Assembly: GCA_029207755.1 (NCBI GenBank)
Contig: JARCOQ010000016.1
Location: 6,682,501 to 6,746,500, forward strand
Reading direction: 5' to 3'
Source: Chamaea fasciata
Lineage: Eukaryota > Chordata > Aves > Passeriformes > Sylviidae
Length of the DNA stretch: 64,000 nt
The notes under the pieces are model-generated. The model worked only from the letters and a program-made list of their open reading frames with translations, had not been told where the DNA came from and ran no database searches. Position numbers and translations under genes: made by a program. Positions 10,901 through 20,355 of this stretch are shown here, piece by piece (the first letter of the stretch is position 1; each line of letters opens with the position of its first letter).

Positions 10901-12933
10901 GGATCACAGTAACAGGGTGGGGTGCCTTTGCACCACCTTGTCCCTGGGGTGAGTTGGGATTCATGGGAGCATTTTCAGGGCTGGGGTCAGCGTGGTCCAT
11001 TCTCCCCATGCAAATTACTCCTTTTCAGGCTGGGAGGTGATTGCCTTTGAGCTGGGCAAGCAAAATAGGGCAGGATTTTTGCTACCATGTCCTGGGGAAG
11101 CTCAGGGCTCACAGACCCCCCTTCACCTCCAACACGGCTGGCACACCCTGGGCAAGGTGATGTGGGGTGGTATCATGCTAAAAACGTGGATAGGGCTTAT
11201 CTATGGTGCATCTGCTGCATCCACATTCCTTATTCATCCCTTCCCTTCTCTCACACGGACACCAAAGACATTCCCCCCAAAATTCATCATTTTTCCAAAG
11301 CAACATAGCATGTGGGTGGGTCACTGAGCATTGGGATCACCCAGGAGTTTCCATCTCCCTGGCACACCTGGGACATGTGTGGTGACGTGTCACTGTCTGA
11401 GTGTGTGGGGAGGTGTGGGGTGCAACAATGCTGGGTTTTGACCCCTCTTTTTTTCCCCGCAGGAAACGTCATCAACACCAACTGCTCGGCTGCCCACAGC
11501 CGCCAGGCCCTGTCCTGCAAGATGGCCGTGGAGTACGACAAGTTCATCGAGTCTGGCAGAAAGTAAGTGGTGCCCGGGGCTGCTGTGGGGGGCAGGATGC
11601 TGCAAACAGGGACCATCGGTGTTACTGGGGTTGTACCTCGGTGTGGGGACTGGGGAGCTGCCCTGGCTGGGTGTGACACTGCTGTCACTGCAGGTGGTTC
11701 TGCCACGTGGATGATGACAACTACGTGAACGTGCGGATGCTGGTGAAGCTGCTCTCCAGCTACCCCCACACACAGGACATCTACATCGGGAAGCCCAGCC
11801 TGGACCGGCCCATCCAGGCGACAGAGAGGATCAGTGAGAACAAGATGGTGAGCGTGGGGAGAGTTTGGGGCTGGTTTAATTTGGGCTGGGTGGAGAAGGA
11901 GCTGTTGTCTCACTGTGTTGGTTCCCCTCTCTCGCAGCATCCTGTGCATTTCTGGTTTGCCACGGGTGGAGCAGGGTTCTGTATCAGCCGAGGGCTGGCA
12001 CTGAAGATGAGCCCTTGGGCCAGGTAAGAGCACTGGCATTGCTCTCCCATGGGGACTCCTCATGGTCCCCTGGGCACAGAGAGGTGATTTTTGGGGATGG
12101 GTTCTGCACCACGTCCCATAACCTTTCTCCCTGCCTCTCTGGGGGTGTCTGCAGGGAGCTTGGAAACAAGCTGGGAAGGGGTTCAGTTCCCCCAAAGTGA
12201 CTTTTAATCAGAGCTGGGCACCCACTGGCCAACCACAGAACCCTGCAGGGCGCCCGCATCCCCTGGGCTTTGCTCCTCTGCAGCCCCTCTCTGTCTCCCC
12301 GCAGTGGGGGTCACTTCATGAGCACTGCAGAGAAGATCCGCCTGCCCGACGACTGCACCATCGGCTACATCATCGAGTCCGTGCTGGGCGTGAAGCTCAT
12401 CCGGAGCAACCTCTTCCACTCCCACCTGGAGAACCTCCACCAGGTGCCCAAGTCAGAGATCCACAAACAGGTACCCCGAGTTGTCACCTAAGTATTGGGC
12501 ACCACAGCTAAGATATTGATTGACGTGTGACCAAAACAGCAGAGGGGGAAAGCCCCATCGACCCATCGCTGTGGGATGATGCAAAGTGTCACTGGAGGCT
12601 TTGGGAAATGGGGTGAATTTAGCAGCTCCCCTTTGCTCTGCTTGATCGTTATGGCCATGTTGGCCACTTCACCCCTCTGTGCTTGCCCCCCCCCCAGGTG
12701 ACACTGAGCTACGGCATGTTTGAAAACAAGCGCAACTCCATCCACATGAAGGGAGCCTTCTCTGTGGAGGAGGACCCATCCAGGTGAGATGGGGTCCCTG
12801 TCCCCCCCAAACCGGGCTGCCGCGGGGCTGCCACCGTCCCATGCTCATCTTGGCTCCTCTCTGCAGGTTCCGCTCCGTGCACTGCCTGCTGTACCCAGAC
12901 ACGCCGTGGTGCCCCACCAACATGGTTTACTAG
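3266..12933 (+). CDS. LFNG: LFNG, lunatic fringe, O-fucosylpeptide beta-1,3-N-acetylglucosaminyltransferase (8 exons)
   Basis: The coding sequence joins 3266-3661, 10599-10647, 11463-11562, 11694-11847, 11938-12023, 12305-12470, 12698-12783 and 12867-12933. It has 1,104 nt, 367 residues plus stop. Every intron is GT-AG and every join keeps frame. The enzyme extends O-fucose on Notch EGF repeats with GlcNAc in the Golgi and so tunes ligand choice. Visible features are a type II signal anchor at residues 9-26, an RARR proprotein-convertase site at 78-81, the fringe-specific stretch around [13 protein letters not shown] (102-114), the metal/nucleotide-sugar DDD triplet at 188-190, and PDDCTIGY (276-283) containing the expected catalytic aspartate. 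An NCS sequon lies at 155. The start ATG has A at -3 and follows the promoter. Lunatic is preferred over manic or radical fringe because of the MLK-CGR start, the long Pro-rich stem and the TTYH3 neighbour. Confidence 0.95.
5384..5391 (-). promoter_or_regulatory. RBPJ-type site in LFNG intron 1
   Basis: TTCCCACA on the plus strand is TGTGGGAA on the minus strand, matching the RBPJ consensus YGTGGGAA. LFNG is a Notch target, so such a site could be used, but single 8-mers are expected by chance. Confidence 0.2.
5558..5591 (+). repeat. 17-bp perfect tandem duplication
   Basis: CAGGAGGGTGATTTGGT occurs twice head to tail at 5558-5574 and 5575-5591 with no mismatch, which suggests a recent duplication in the intron. 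Confidence 0.9.
6940..6955. promoter_or_regulatory. Perfect 16-bp palindrome, SOXE-dimer-like
   Basis: ACAATGAGCTCATTGT is its own reverse complement. Two SOX half-sites (ACAATG and CATTGT) face each other across a 4-bp spacer, the arrangement known for SOX9/SOX10 dimers. It is followed by an AT-rich stretch to about 6,993 with TTATTAAAAAATTATAG and TTTAAAATTAC homeodomain-like motifs. An intronic enhancer is inferred. Confidence 0.4.
7740..7790 (+). repeat. Adenine-rich tract
   Basis: Three A-runs broken by single G or T bases, about 50 bp in all. It may be a degraded poly(A) tail, but no retroposon body with flanking duplications was recognised. Confidence 0.6.
8718..8744 (+). promoter_or_regulatory. 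SOX/RUNX/MEF2 motif cluster in LFNG intron 1
   Basis: ACAATTGT (8718-8725), TGTGGT (8729-8734) and CTATTTATAG (8735-8744) abut within 27 bp. They match a SOX or E-box-like palindrome, the RUNX core and a perfect MEF2 consensus. Enhancer function is inferred. Confidence 0.35.
10599..10647 (+). CDS. LFNG: LFNG coding exon 2
   Basis: A 49-nt exon encoding [16 protein letters not shown], part of the fringe Rossmann-like core, plus the first base of Arg149. The acceptor is CTTTCAG and the donor GTGAGT; it leaves in phase 1. Confidence 0.93.
11463..11562 (+). CDS. LFNG: LFNG coding exon 3
   Basis: A 100-nt exon encoding the NCS sequon and the conserved [20 protein letters not shown] stretch. The acceptor CCCGCAG follows a pyrimidine tract; the donor is GTAAGT. 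Confidence 0.93.
11694..11847 (+). CDS. LFNG: LFNG coding exon 4 (DDD motif)
   Basis: A 154-nt exon with [13 protein letters not shown], whose DDD binds the divalent cation and UDP-GlcNAc, then the KPSLDRPI segment. It ends in phase 0 after ATG. Confidence 0.94.
11938..12023 (+). CDS. LFNG: LFNG coding exon 5
   Basis: An 86-nt exon encoding [20 protein letters not shown], a hallmark glycosyltransferase-31 segment. The intron before it is only 90 bp. Confidence 0.94.
12305..12470 (+). CDS. LFNG: LFNG coding exon 6 (catalytic Asp)
   Basis: A 166-nt exon with [11 protein letters not shown], expected to hold the catalytic base, and the LFHSHLENL region. The donor is GTACCC, weaker than the others. 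Confidence 0.94.
12698..12783 (+). CDS. LFNG: LFNG coding exon 7
   Basis: An 86-nt exon encoding [20 protein letters not shown] and following residues. A run of ten cytosines sits directly before its acceptor AG. Confidence 0.93.
12867..12933 (+). CDS. LFNG: LFNG coding exon 8 (terminal)
   Basis: Encodes [20 protein letters not shown], then Tyr and TAG. The intron before it is only 83 bp. The two cysteines fit the conserved C-terminal disulfide of fringes. Confidence 0.93.
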
Positions 12934-14143
12934 GAGGTGCACGTGCCCCTCCAACCTCGTCCCGAGTTTCCCCGGTATCCGACGGGCGTGCGGGACCTGC
13001 GTGCGGGTGTGTGTCGGTCCGGCCTCGCCGCCAGGCGGGCGGACGGACGGACGGACGTCGTTGCTGTGGTATTGCACAGTGTGTGTGTGTACTGAAGGCT
13101 GCTGTGCGGCCCCTTGAGCCCTGCCCTGCCTGCCCGGCTGCCCGTGCCCCCTGCCGGGATGGTGGAGAGGGACGGGAACTGAGCACTTAACCACTGGGCA
13201 CCCCGCGGCTGCCGGGCCTCACGCCATGCGTGGGGAGCGGCCGCAGCGCGGGGCCCTGCCCCACCCCGGGCTTGCTTCTCCTTGATTTCCACCCCCCCCC
13301 AACCCCACCCCTTTCAAATGTTAAGGTTTTTTTGGTGTGTTCTTCCCTTCTTTTCATCTACCCCCCCAACCTGTTCCCATAACCCCCTCACCCACTCCAT
13401 CCTCTCTCCCAGTCCCAAAATCTCAGCAGCGAAGCTCTGGCTCCCAGTTTGGATGAGGAGCCCCGTGAGTTCTTCTCCCTGGCTCGGCAGGCAGAGGTGG
13501 GCAGGGGAAGCCTCTGGCCGTGGCAGTGGCTCCTCCAGGGTCCTGCAAAGCTGCTGGGAGCTCGACAGCCTCACTGGAGGGAGACAGTGGGGTGGGCTGG
13601 GAGCTGGTGTTGGTGTTTACTCCGCTTCCCAGAGCTCCCCCCACCATGGGTGAAGTGTTTGCCAGCAGCATTGGTGGGTGAACTATTTATAGACTGGTGT
13701 AAAGACTTTCTATAAATATGGGCATGGGAGGAGGGCTTTTCCAGTGCTGCTGCAGTGGGGTGGGCACGGTGTTTGTCCAGGGTCTCCCTCCAGTGCTGCT
13801 CGGGCAGCCCTGCAGCTCTGCAGAGGAACACCTCGAGGTCGGTCCAGAGGCTGTGTGGGTGTCCCCTGCAGGGCCAGAGCATCCTCCAGCCTTGCCTTGG
13901 CTGTGGGTGCTGCCCAACAGGCACCTGACCAGATGGGCACCTGCCACAGGCAGGCAGCATCTCCCAACCCTCCCAGTGTGCTTTCCCTGATGGAGAGGGA
14001 TTTATCCAGGGAGGGAGAGGGACCCTGCATCCTCTGAGAGCTGCCCTGCCTGCCAACACCAGCCCTCTCTCTGCCCCTGGGCTGAGCCAGAGCTGAACAT
14101 TTCCAACTTGAAGCTGAGTGAAAATAGCCCATAATGGGTGTGT

Positions 14144-14151
14144 TGTAAATA
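14144..14151 (+). promoter_or_regulatory. Pumilio-type element in LFNG 3'UTR
   Basis: TGTAAATA matches the PUM consensus UGUANAUA exactly. Position in the transcript and sequence are seen; binding is inferred. Confidence 0.4.
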
Positions 14152-14162
14152 TGTTATTGAGC

Positions 14163-14169
14163 CAGTATT
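14163..14169 (+). promoter_or_regulatory. miR-200b/c/429-type seed match
   Basis: CAGTATT is the complement of the miR-200b/429 seed (7mer-m8 type); the following base is T, so it is not an 8-mer. Confidence 0.35.
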
Positions 14170-14449
14170 TTTTTACTGTGCCTTTTTTTTTTAAAGAAAA
14201 AAAAACCACATTGAGAAATATGTAGATTTTAAAATGCTTTTTATACATTTTCTGTGGATCAGAAAAAGAAAAATCCCTGACCTTTGATAATCTGTTTAAG
14301 AAAGAAAAAAAAAAATTGCGATGTCTTGTAACTATCACTTACCTTAATTTATATGTTCCAGTATCTGGAACGTCACTCTGTGCTTTTTGTAACTAGGACG
14401 TGTTTAAAGCAATAGATGTGGGCAGGGGAACCAGCATGGACAGTGTGTT

Positions 14450-14457
14450 CTCAGGGA
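14450..14457 (+). promoter_or_regulatory. miR-125-type 8-mer site in LFNG 3'UTR
   Basis: CTCAGGGA is a full 8-mer match to the miR-125a/b-5p seed plus the terminal A. It lies about 45 bp before the poly(A) signal, a favourable position near the transcript end. I recall reports that miR-125a-5p limits Lfng in the chick segmentation clock. Confidence 0.5.
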
Positions 14458-14502
14458 CCTGAACCCGATTGCTGCCACGGGGTTCCCGTGGGAGCGGTCA
14501 CC

Positions 14503-14508
14503 AATAAA
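14503..14508 (+). terminator. LFNG: LFNG poly(A) signal
   Basis: AATAAA followed by GTGGCTTTTTTG, a T/G-rich downstream element, as expected at a cleavage site near 14,520-14,530. Base composition changes just after it. Confidence 0.8.
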
Positions 14509-14873
14509 GTGGCTTTTTTGCTGACCACAGTCACCTGGTCCCGGGCTCCGGCGTCTCTTTATGGATGTGCTGCTCTGAACACCCCTTGATCCCCCGCAGA
14601 TGTTATCACCTCAGGCCGAGCTCTCAGGGATGCCCTGAGGAGGGGCTGCGCCTCCATCCCCGTTTTTCCCACGGGTACTGGGATATCCTGCTGGCCATTT
14701 GCATCCCAGGGTGTGAGGGTCCTCTCCTCCTTCCCCTTCCCAAAAGGCTCGGACAGGGCTTGGCACCTCAGGGCTGGTTTTTCCCAGGCTCGGGGGTGGG
14801 AGGGAGGCGGTGGGGATGAGGTGAGAGCCGGTTGTTAGCGGGGTGTTGTTAACAGCCGGCGGGCAGGCGTGTG

Positions 14874-14881
14874 CGTGGGAA
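14874..14881 (+). promoter_or_regulatory. RBPJ-type site downstream of LFNG
   Basis: CGTGGGAA is a perfect high-affinity RBPJ (Notch effector) consensus, about 350 bp past the LFNG cleavage site. Use is inferred only. Confidence 0.25.
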
Positions 14882-15895
14882 GGTTGGGGGCTGCGGGGGA
14901 GGAGCCCCTTCCCTCCCAGCCTCCCCCTCACCCTCTCCACCGCAGTTTCAGCCGACACTGAGCATCCACCTGCCAGAAACAAGCCCCAGCTTTCATGGGC
15001 TGTGGTGATAGCCTAAGATCTGCCCCCCCTACTCCCCAAACCAGTCCTGTTTGTGCCACTGGTACCAGCTTCCACCTGTGCCATCCCCTCCTCCCCTCCT
15101 TCCTGCAGAGCCAGCACCCTTTTTTAAAATTCTTTTCGAGGCGCACGCACTTACTTCACAGTTCTGCTCGAGTCTCTGGGTTATCAAGGGTTGGCCCTGC
15201 TAAAAATACAGCCTGGCAGGAAGTCGGTGTGTGCTGAAGCAGCCACCCGTCTTCCCAGCACCCACTCACCCTTCAGACAGCCACAAAAATCAAAAGTCCC
15301 CCAACCTCTGCAGCCCTTGGTGAGGTGGGGCTCTGTCTGAGAGAATCAGCACTGCCATGACCCGGCCACCCCCAAAAAAGTGCCCTGGAGGAAGGGAAGG
15401 GTGGATGGACAGCAGTGCTGCCTTCCTCCAGCTGCCTGGGGCCGGGGATGGTGCCCTGGGTGCAGGATGTGCTGCCCCTCAGCCCTCCCCTGGTGCAGGG
15501 TCAGCGAAGGGACCTGCGTCAGGCACAGGAAGCTGTGACACCCAGACCCATCTGCTCCCCCGGGAGTTTTCCTATTGCTCACAGGCTGCGGTTTCAGCAG
15601 CGTGGGCACTTCCCAGCAGTGGTGCTGTCACCCTCACTGGGCCTGGCCCTCCCCTGCACCCCAGAAGGGATGGGGAAATGGGGGTTAAGTGCCCATCGAG
15701 ACACCGGGCGACCAGGATCTGTGCCTTAGGGTTGGGATGCTGCTGTAAGGAACAGCTACGGGCAGGGATAAAGGCTGGGGGGATGCTGGGCATGGTACAA
15801 CTCCTGGACGCGGCTTAAAAAGTAAAATAAATACAAATAAAAATAAAAAAAATAAAGTTACAAAATAAAAAAATAAATGAAATAAAAAAGAAAAG

Positions 15896-15959
15896 AAATG
15901 AAATGAAATGAAATGAAATGAAATGAAATGAAATGAAATGAAATGAAATGAAATGAAAT
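15896..15959 (+). repeat. (AAATG)12 microsatellite
   Basis: Twelve uninterrupted AAATG pentamers followed by AAATA. It follows an A-rich AAATAAA-type stretch from about 15,815 that probably seeded it. The absence of interruptions suggests ongoing length variation. Confidence 0.95.
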
Positions 15960-17294
15960 ATACCCCACTAAGCCTTCAGGAGCGGGGGCAGGCAGCTCAC
16001 CAGCGCTCCAGTTTGTCTCCCACCAGGCTCCCAGCCTTTCCCTCCTCCTTTCCCTACTGGTGGGCCGAAAAGTAAATAAATACAGGCATTAATAAACAAA
16101 AGGAAAACAAAAGCAAAGCCTGCTGCTCTCGCATACTTGGCAGACTCCGCAGGCCAGGCTGCTTTCATCTGCACCCCGGCGCTGGTGTGGGACGTCCTGT
16201 TTACTCTCGCCTGCTCGCGGCAGCTGATAAGGCAGCTGTACCTTTTGGAGAGTCTGGTGTGTGGTGATGGGGTGGGGACAAGCCCGGCTTGTTGGAGACA
16301 CTGCCACCATGGAGGGACCGCTGCTATTGACGCCACTGTGCCCAAGGGATGCCGCAGCAAAGCGCTGGCCAAAGGCTTTCCCCATCTCTGGGTGGTTGCA
16401 ACATCGAGGGCAGAGACAAACACACTGGTCTGGTCCTTTGTGTTGTTCCCCACCTCCTATTTTTTTTTTTTTTTTTAATTTAATTTGCATTTGGGTCACT
16501 TGCAGTCCCAGGCTCCATGTGAGTCACTGTGTTCCCAGCCTGGCTGTGGGGACTTTCACCAGGGAACGTGTGCACGGTGATGGGACAAACACCCGTCCTG
16601 GTACTGACGGCAGCGAGAAGCACTTGAGGCTTGGGGTGGGAGGGCAGCGTTGGGAGACAACAAAACTTGTGTGAATTGGCTCCAAGAGCCACTTCCAGCT
16701 GCTTTGGCCCAGAAAACTGGAATATTTGTGGGAAATGAACATAAAAGCATCCGAATCGTGGGGCCTGAGTGATGCATGCAGCTGCAGCTTTGGGACTTGC
16801 CTGTCCCAGTGCTGGGTGGGAGAGTGCTGGGACCCCCACGGGGGCATGATCCACATCCCCAGCACCTCGGTGCAGCTGGAGGTGACTTAATCCACCACCA
16901 GCACTCTCTGCCTCGGGGAGAGGGGTTGCAAAGCCCTGCAGCAGAGAGTGATGGCTATGGGATGGCCAAGAATCAGAACTGGGATGTGCAGAGGAGTCTC
17001 AACCACTGCCCCTTTATTTTTTTCACCCTTCTACTATTTCCCACCCCTGCATAACATGCAGGTGGTTAAAATAAATAACCCAAAAGCCCTACAAAGTTTA
17101 TTTTTTCCTTCCTGACTTTTAAGACCAGCCTTGAATCTATCAAAACCAATCCCCCTTACCCCAGAGCTCCCAGCAACTGCTGTTTCTGTTCTGCCTCAGC
17201 TGCCCAGTGGGGCCAGTTCTGCTGCTGTAGCCATTTGGCAAGCCAAGAGTGGAGGAGGAGATAAATTGAGCATCTTAAAAGCATCTGGAAACAC

Positions 17295-17302
17295 TTCCCA
17301 CG
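17295..17302 (-). promoter_or_regulatory. RBPJ-type site in intergenic region
   Basis: TTCCCACG on the plus strand reads CGTGGGAA on the minus strand, a perfect RBPJ consensus. Chance occurrence is possible. Confidence 0.2.
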
Positions 17303-20071
17303 GCGCTGCCAGATGAGATCTGCGAAGCCACAGCATCACTGAACAGCCCTGCTCCCAACCCCTCCTTCCTCCTCCTCAGTGGATGTGTCCCCCTTCAACC
17401 CCCACCAAACCATGGTGGTTTCACCAGGGAAACAGTGCTGGGTTTGTGTTTGACCCCACTGAGGACAGGGAGCTGAAAGCAGCAGTGACACTGCACAGCA
17501 AAGCCGTGTCACCGCCGTGCCAGCACTGGGAGATGCTCCAGCCGTGTCCACACCAGCCTGGTGAGCCCCCCCTTGTTTGGGGTGGGCTGTTGAGTTAGAA
17601 AGCCCTTGGGGAGCTGGGGGACATTCTGGCTCCCTGGCGAGCACCCCATGCACAAGGCCCAGAGCTGATGTGTTTGGAACAGATCACGAGTGGCCGGGTG
17701 ATTTATGGGGTGCAAGCGCCAGGATCCGTGAGGTTTGCCTGGTGGGAAGCGGAAGCAGGTGGGAGAAGCACCCGCATCTGCAACACCTCGCAGTGAGCAA
17801 GGAGCTGTGCTTCCTCCCACTTCCCTCCACGGACTGGGAGGGATTAAAAAAAATCCCTGAGCAGGGATTTTTGCTGAGGTCATGGTGAGAAACGCCGCCT
17901 GCTCCAAGGCAAAGCCTTCGTCGCCTCCAGAGCCAAGGCAAACGTCCCCAGCAGCAATGGAGACAGCAGCTGCAGAAGGGAAAGTCCTCTGCTGCTGCCA
18001 CCATCTCCTCTCTACCATGCAGCAGCACGAAGGCACTGCAGTGTGACCGGCTGCTTCATCACCCTGGCCACAGCCAGGCCCCCCTCTGTCCCTGCCTGGC
18101 CTCTCCCAAATGAGCTGGGACATTCTGGAGTGCTGGGACAAACCGAGCTGGTGCGGGCCGGGCTGGAGACACGGGGTGAGGAGGAGCTCCTGGATGGAGC
18201 ATTCCCGAGGCTGCTCACAAACCCTCCCGACCGCCAAGCACAGGGCTCCAGCATCCCCACGTGGTCAGAGCGATCCCAGCCTCCCTGTTGGGGGTTTTCT
18301 TTCCAGCGGATGAGCCAGCGGACACTCAGCTCTGTCCCGGCCTCCCTCGCAGTGCAAGGAGAGGACGCGACCTCCTGAAAGCACCACAGTGGGGTGGGGA
18401 GATGGGGCCATTCCTCAGAGGGCGCTTCAGGAGGGGTTAGAGAAGATGGGCTGCAATTTCAGCTGCCTGCTGCCTTCCTGGACTTATGGACAGTGCAAAA
18501 CTCCACTGGACCCTCCCGAAAAAACCCCAAATCCAGCTCTTAAATGCACCCAGTGGAAGGAGCTGGGCAGACCAGCAGCAGGTGCTGCCTGCACAGGGCC
18601 ACGTTCAGCAGGAAACACAACCTGTAGTTTGGGCCATTTCCCACCCTAAGAGGTGACAGCAGATGGGGACACACAGTCAGTAACCGTGTCCCACAGCCAC
18701 CAGCTCTACCTGGTGGTTTTCCATCCTCCTCCAACCCACGGGAGCTCCCGGAGCCGCCGCTCGTGTTAGCACAGCTCAGCACACCACAGAGCAAATACGC
18801 TTGAAAGTATCTCCCCGGGGCATCCCTCCCTGCCTTATCTCAGAGCACTGAGATCTAAAGGACCACTACTGAAGGCTGATCTGTAGGAGAGGTTTATTCA
18901 AACACATACTTCACCCTTTCCCTCTGTTTTCTCCAAGCCCTGAATGGCTCAGGAGAGAGCTCTGCCCTGCTCCCACTGGGACTGGGAGCAGTGCAGAGGG
19001 TGAGCGAAGCTGCAGCTCCTGGGGGTGGCTGGAGGACACTGGGAGAGGTCACCAGGAAGGTGACTTTTGCATGTTCCCATCCCTGGTGGAGTCCAGAAAC
19101 CTGGTAAAATATTTACACTGATGACTCTGACCTAGGCTTTATTTTCCTTCACGCCATGAGATTCCCTTGACTGCTCCAAGCCCTTTTAGAGCTTTAGAGA
19201 GCAGATTTAATCATCTCAGGTCAGGGATGAAGATGGAAATGTGGGTTCATCATGGGAATAGGAAAAAAAAAAAAGAGGGGAGACACATCTGTCAATCATT
19301 AGTGAAGGGAGAAAAGCTGGTGTGTGTTGAGACTCACAGCCATTAGGGGTAAGGCACAACAAGGAGCCCTCTGTGGTTCTGAACTGGATTTGTGGGCAGG
19401 ACTCGAGAACCAGGGTGTGGGTTTCAGCCATACTCACAGCATTAAAAAAAAAAAAAAACATAGCACTTACAAAGACAGGGTTGAATTATTGCTTATCCCC
19501 ACATCTAGAAAGGGAGGGGCTGAGGTCAGGGTAAGAATAGCACAGGATGAGGGCAGGAGCCCGACGCCTCCTTCGACTGGCAGGATCAGGCAGAAAACAG
19601 ATGAGGAAAATTAGAGGAAGGTGAAGGTTTCAGTTCACTACGTGATAGTGATGTGGTGGTGGGCCCGTGATCAGAGAACTGCACAATCAGAACTAAAAAG
19701 AAACCCACGGTACCCTGGGGCAGCAGTGAGCAAAGTGAGCCCATGCTGAGTTTCATCTTCCCCCAAAGAGGAACGCCTTTGACAGGGCTGAACTCATGGG
19801 GCACCATCCCAGACCATTTTTCCACACTTCTTGTACTTGTGCTGGTGGAAATGAACTACTTGTGATTACTGCTGCTCCGGTGGGGAATAATCAAAGCAGC
19901 AGAGGGCCCTCAAGGGGTTAAAACACACCAGGCACAGGAGAACAACTCCCAGGCTGAGATGTCCCATGGCTGCTCCAGCATCTTCTGCCCCCACAGCAGC
20001 CACCAGCCCAGCCCCACGCTCCCTCTGGGAGAAAACACAGACCAATAACCAGGAACAGTGGTTTTAAATCG

Positions 20072-20077
20072 TTTATT
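20072..20077 (-). terminator. TTYH3: TTYH3 distal poly(A) signal
   Basis: AATAAA on the minus strand, followed about 35-45 bp later by TGGTCTGTGTTTT, a good G/T-rich downstream element. Other minus-strand AATAAA hexamers lie at 23701, 19138 and 18893, so alternative ends are possible. Confidence 0.55.
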
Positions 20078-20316
20078 TTTAAAACATGAAACCCAAGCTG
20101 AATAGAAACCACAGAAATTACATTTAGGTTTTTTCGTTTAGTATTTGCAAACCAAAAAGTTACAGTAAAAAATAGCTACGTTACAATCAATAGAACTACA
20201 GAATTAAAAGTAAAGATACAAAAATGGGCTCAATCCTCTTTAATCCTCACAATTTAAAAACATTTTGGGTAAGTGCAGGAACACTTGAAAGAAACTAGCA
20301 GGTCCGAAGTTTAAAA

Positions 20317-20355
20317 AAAATTATATATATTTATATATTATATATGTATATAAAG
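20317..20355. repeat. TA-rich tract in TTYH3 3'UTR
   Basis: Imperfect TATATA repeats of about 39 bp, near the distal end of the presumed TTYH3 transcript. Seen directly. Confidence 0.75.

Larger units (their letters stand above)
12934..14525 (+). other. LFNG: LFNG 3'UTR
   Basis: About 1.6 kb from the TAG stop to just beyond the AATAAA at 14503. It begins GC-rich and becomes AT-rich after about 14,100. It holds a short (GT) run near 13,080, a Pumilio element, a miR-200-type seed match and a miR-125-type 8-mer. The end is inferred from the poly(A) signal. LFNG mRNA must turn over quickly in the segmentation clock, and the 3'UTR is known to matter for this. Confidence 0.8.
14530..20050. other. 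LFNG-TTYH3 intergenic region (tail to tail)
   Basis: About 5.5 kb between the two convergent genes. I see no exon-like structure or protein family here. It holds an RBPJ-type site at 14874-14881, another at 17295-17302, an A-rich/(AAATG)n tract at 15,815-15,960, a T-run near 16,460-16,476 and candidate minus-strand poly(A) signals at 18893 and 19138. A longer TTYH3 transcript could reach into its right part. Confidence 0.7.

Noticed and set aside
14623..14630. Second CTCAGGGA miR-125-type match
   Set aside because: It lies past the LFNG poly(A) signal, so it is probably not in the mature transcript.
14530..20050. BRAT1 or IQCE exons between LFNG and TTYH3
   Set aside because: Scanned the open frames on both strands for these families because they lie here in mammals; nothing resembled them.
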